Assembly (NCBI GenBank): GCA_946408295.1
Contig: CAMJRT010000072.1
Coordinates: forward strand, 1-6,405
From: an uncultured Bacteroidales bacterium
GTDB lineage: Bacteria; Bacteroidota; Bacteroidia; Bacteroidales; UBA932
Direction of reading: 5' to 3'
DNA length: 6,405 bases
This document shows, one piece after another, positions 6,317 through 6,405 of the stretch. Position 1 is the stretch's first letter; each line of letters begins with the position of its first letter. Below the pieces are notes generated by a model, which searched no databases, was not told where the DNA came from, and saw nothing but the letters and a program-made list of their open reading frames with translations. The translations under genes and the position numbers were made by a program.

Positions 6317-6405
6317 TTATTCGCGCTCGGGATAGAACAAGTCCTTGCCGGAGAGTTGCCGGAGAAAATCGCGGCGGCACTCGGAAAAGAAAAGGGAAAT
6401 GCGCC
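6317..6405 (-). CDS. C-terminal end of an unidentified protein (partial)
   Basis: On the minus strand a frame enters from the window edge and ends at TAA (6317-6319), giving 28 residues that include SLFFSECRRDFL and end in GKDLFYPERE. The mixed charged/aromatic composition and GC-ending codons (CGC, GAG, GGC, AAG, GAC, CCC) look like real coding sequence, more so than the other frames here. I do not recognise the protein. It would lie 22 bp upstream of mutY in the same direction, so the two could share a transcript. Too short for firm assignment. Confidence 0.5.
   Translation of the reverse strand, partial: RISLFFSECRRDFLRQLSGKDLFYPERE
6345..6366. repeat. Short 11-bp tandem duplication
   Basis: TTGCCGGAGAG (6345-6355) is followed directly by TTGCCGGAGAA (6356-6366), two copies differing only in the last base. 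The unit length is not a multiple of three although the repeat lies in the probable partial coding frame. It may be chance. Confidence 0.4.

Overview
The window looks like a chromosomal segment from a member of the Bacteroidota, most likely the order Bacteroidales, with GC content a little above half by eye. Three things support this. The first gene ends in the cell-surface domain typical of Bacteroidales fimbrillin-like and FISUMP-like lipoproteins. The motif TATCTTTG, which fits the Bacteroidota -7 promoter consensus TAnnTTTG, lies just upstream of three gene starts. No gene start has a recognisable Shine-Dalgarno sequence, which is also usual for this phylum.

Layout from left to right: (1) 1-891, plus strand, the 3' part of a surface-protein gene whose start lies outside the window. 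(2) 919-3183, minus strand, a 754-residue CPA2-type cation:proton antiporter with four extra predicted membrane segments and two C-terminal RCK_C (TrkA_C) domains. It converges on gene 1. (3) 3184-3255, a 72-bp divergent intergenic region with two TATCTTTG boxes facing opposite ways as a perfect inverted repeat. (4) 3256-4245, plus strand, a YitT-family membrane protein (DUF161 plus DUF2179). (5) 4258-5265, plus strand, a RhaT-family L-rhamnose/proton symporter, 12 bp downstream of the YitT gene and probably in the same operon. (6) 5260-6294, minus strand, the adenine DNA glycosylase MutY, complete with its catalytic residues and four iron-sulfur cysteines. Its stop codon overlaps the end of rhaT tail to tail. 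(7) 6317-6405, minus strand, what looks like the last 28 codons of an unidentified gene ending 22 bp upstream of mutY.

The genes do not form an obvious single pathway. They are an ion antiporter, a membrane protein of unknown role, a sugar symporter and a DNA-repair enzyme, placed next to one another in compact convergent and divergent arrangements. No mobile element, CRISPR array, tRNA or rRNA was seen, and no gap between genes exceeds 72 bp. I found no convincing new biological system. The points most worth a second look are the back-to-back promoter pair, the antiporter architecture (RCK_C domains without a Rossmann RCK_N), the near-leaderless mutY start, and a hairpin plus T-run inside the mutY 3' end that could terminate the oncoming rhaT transcript.
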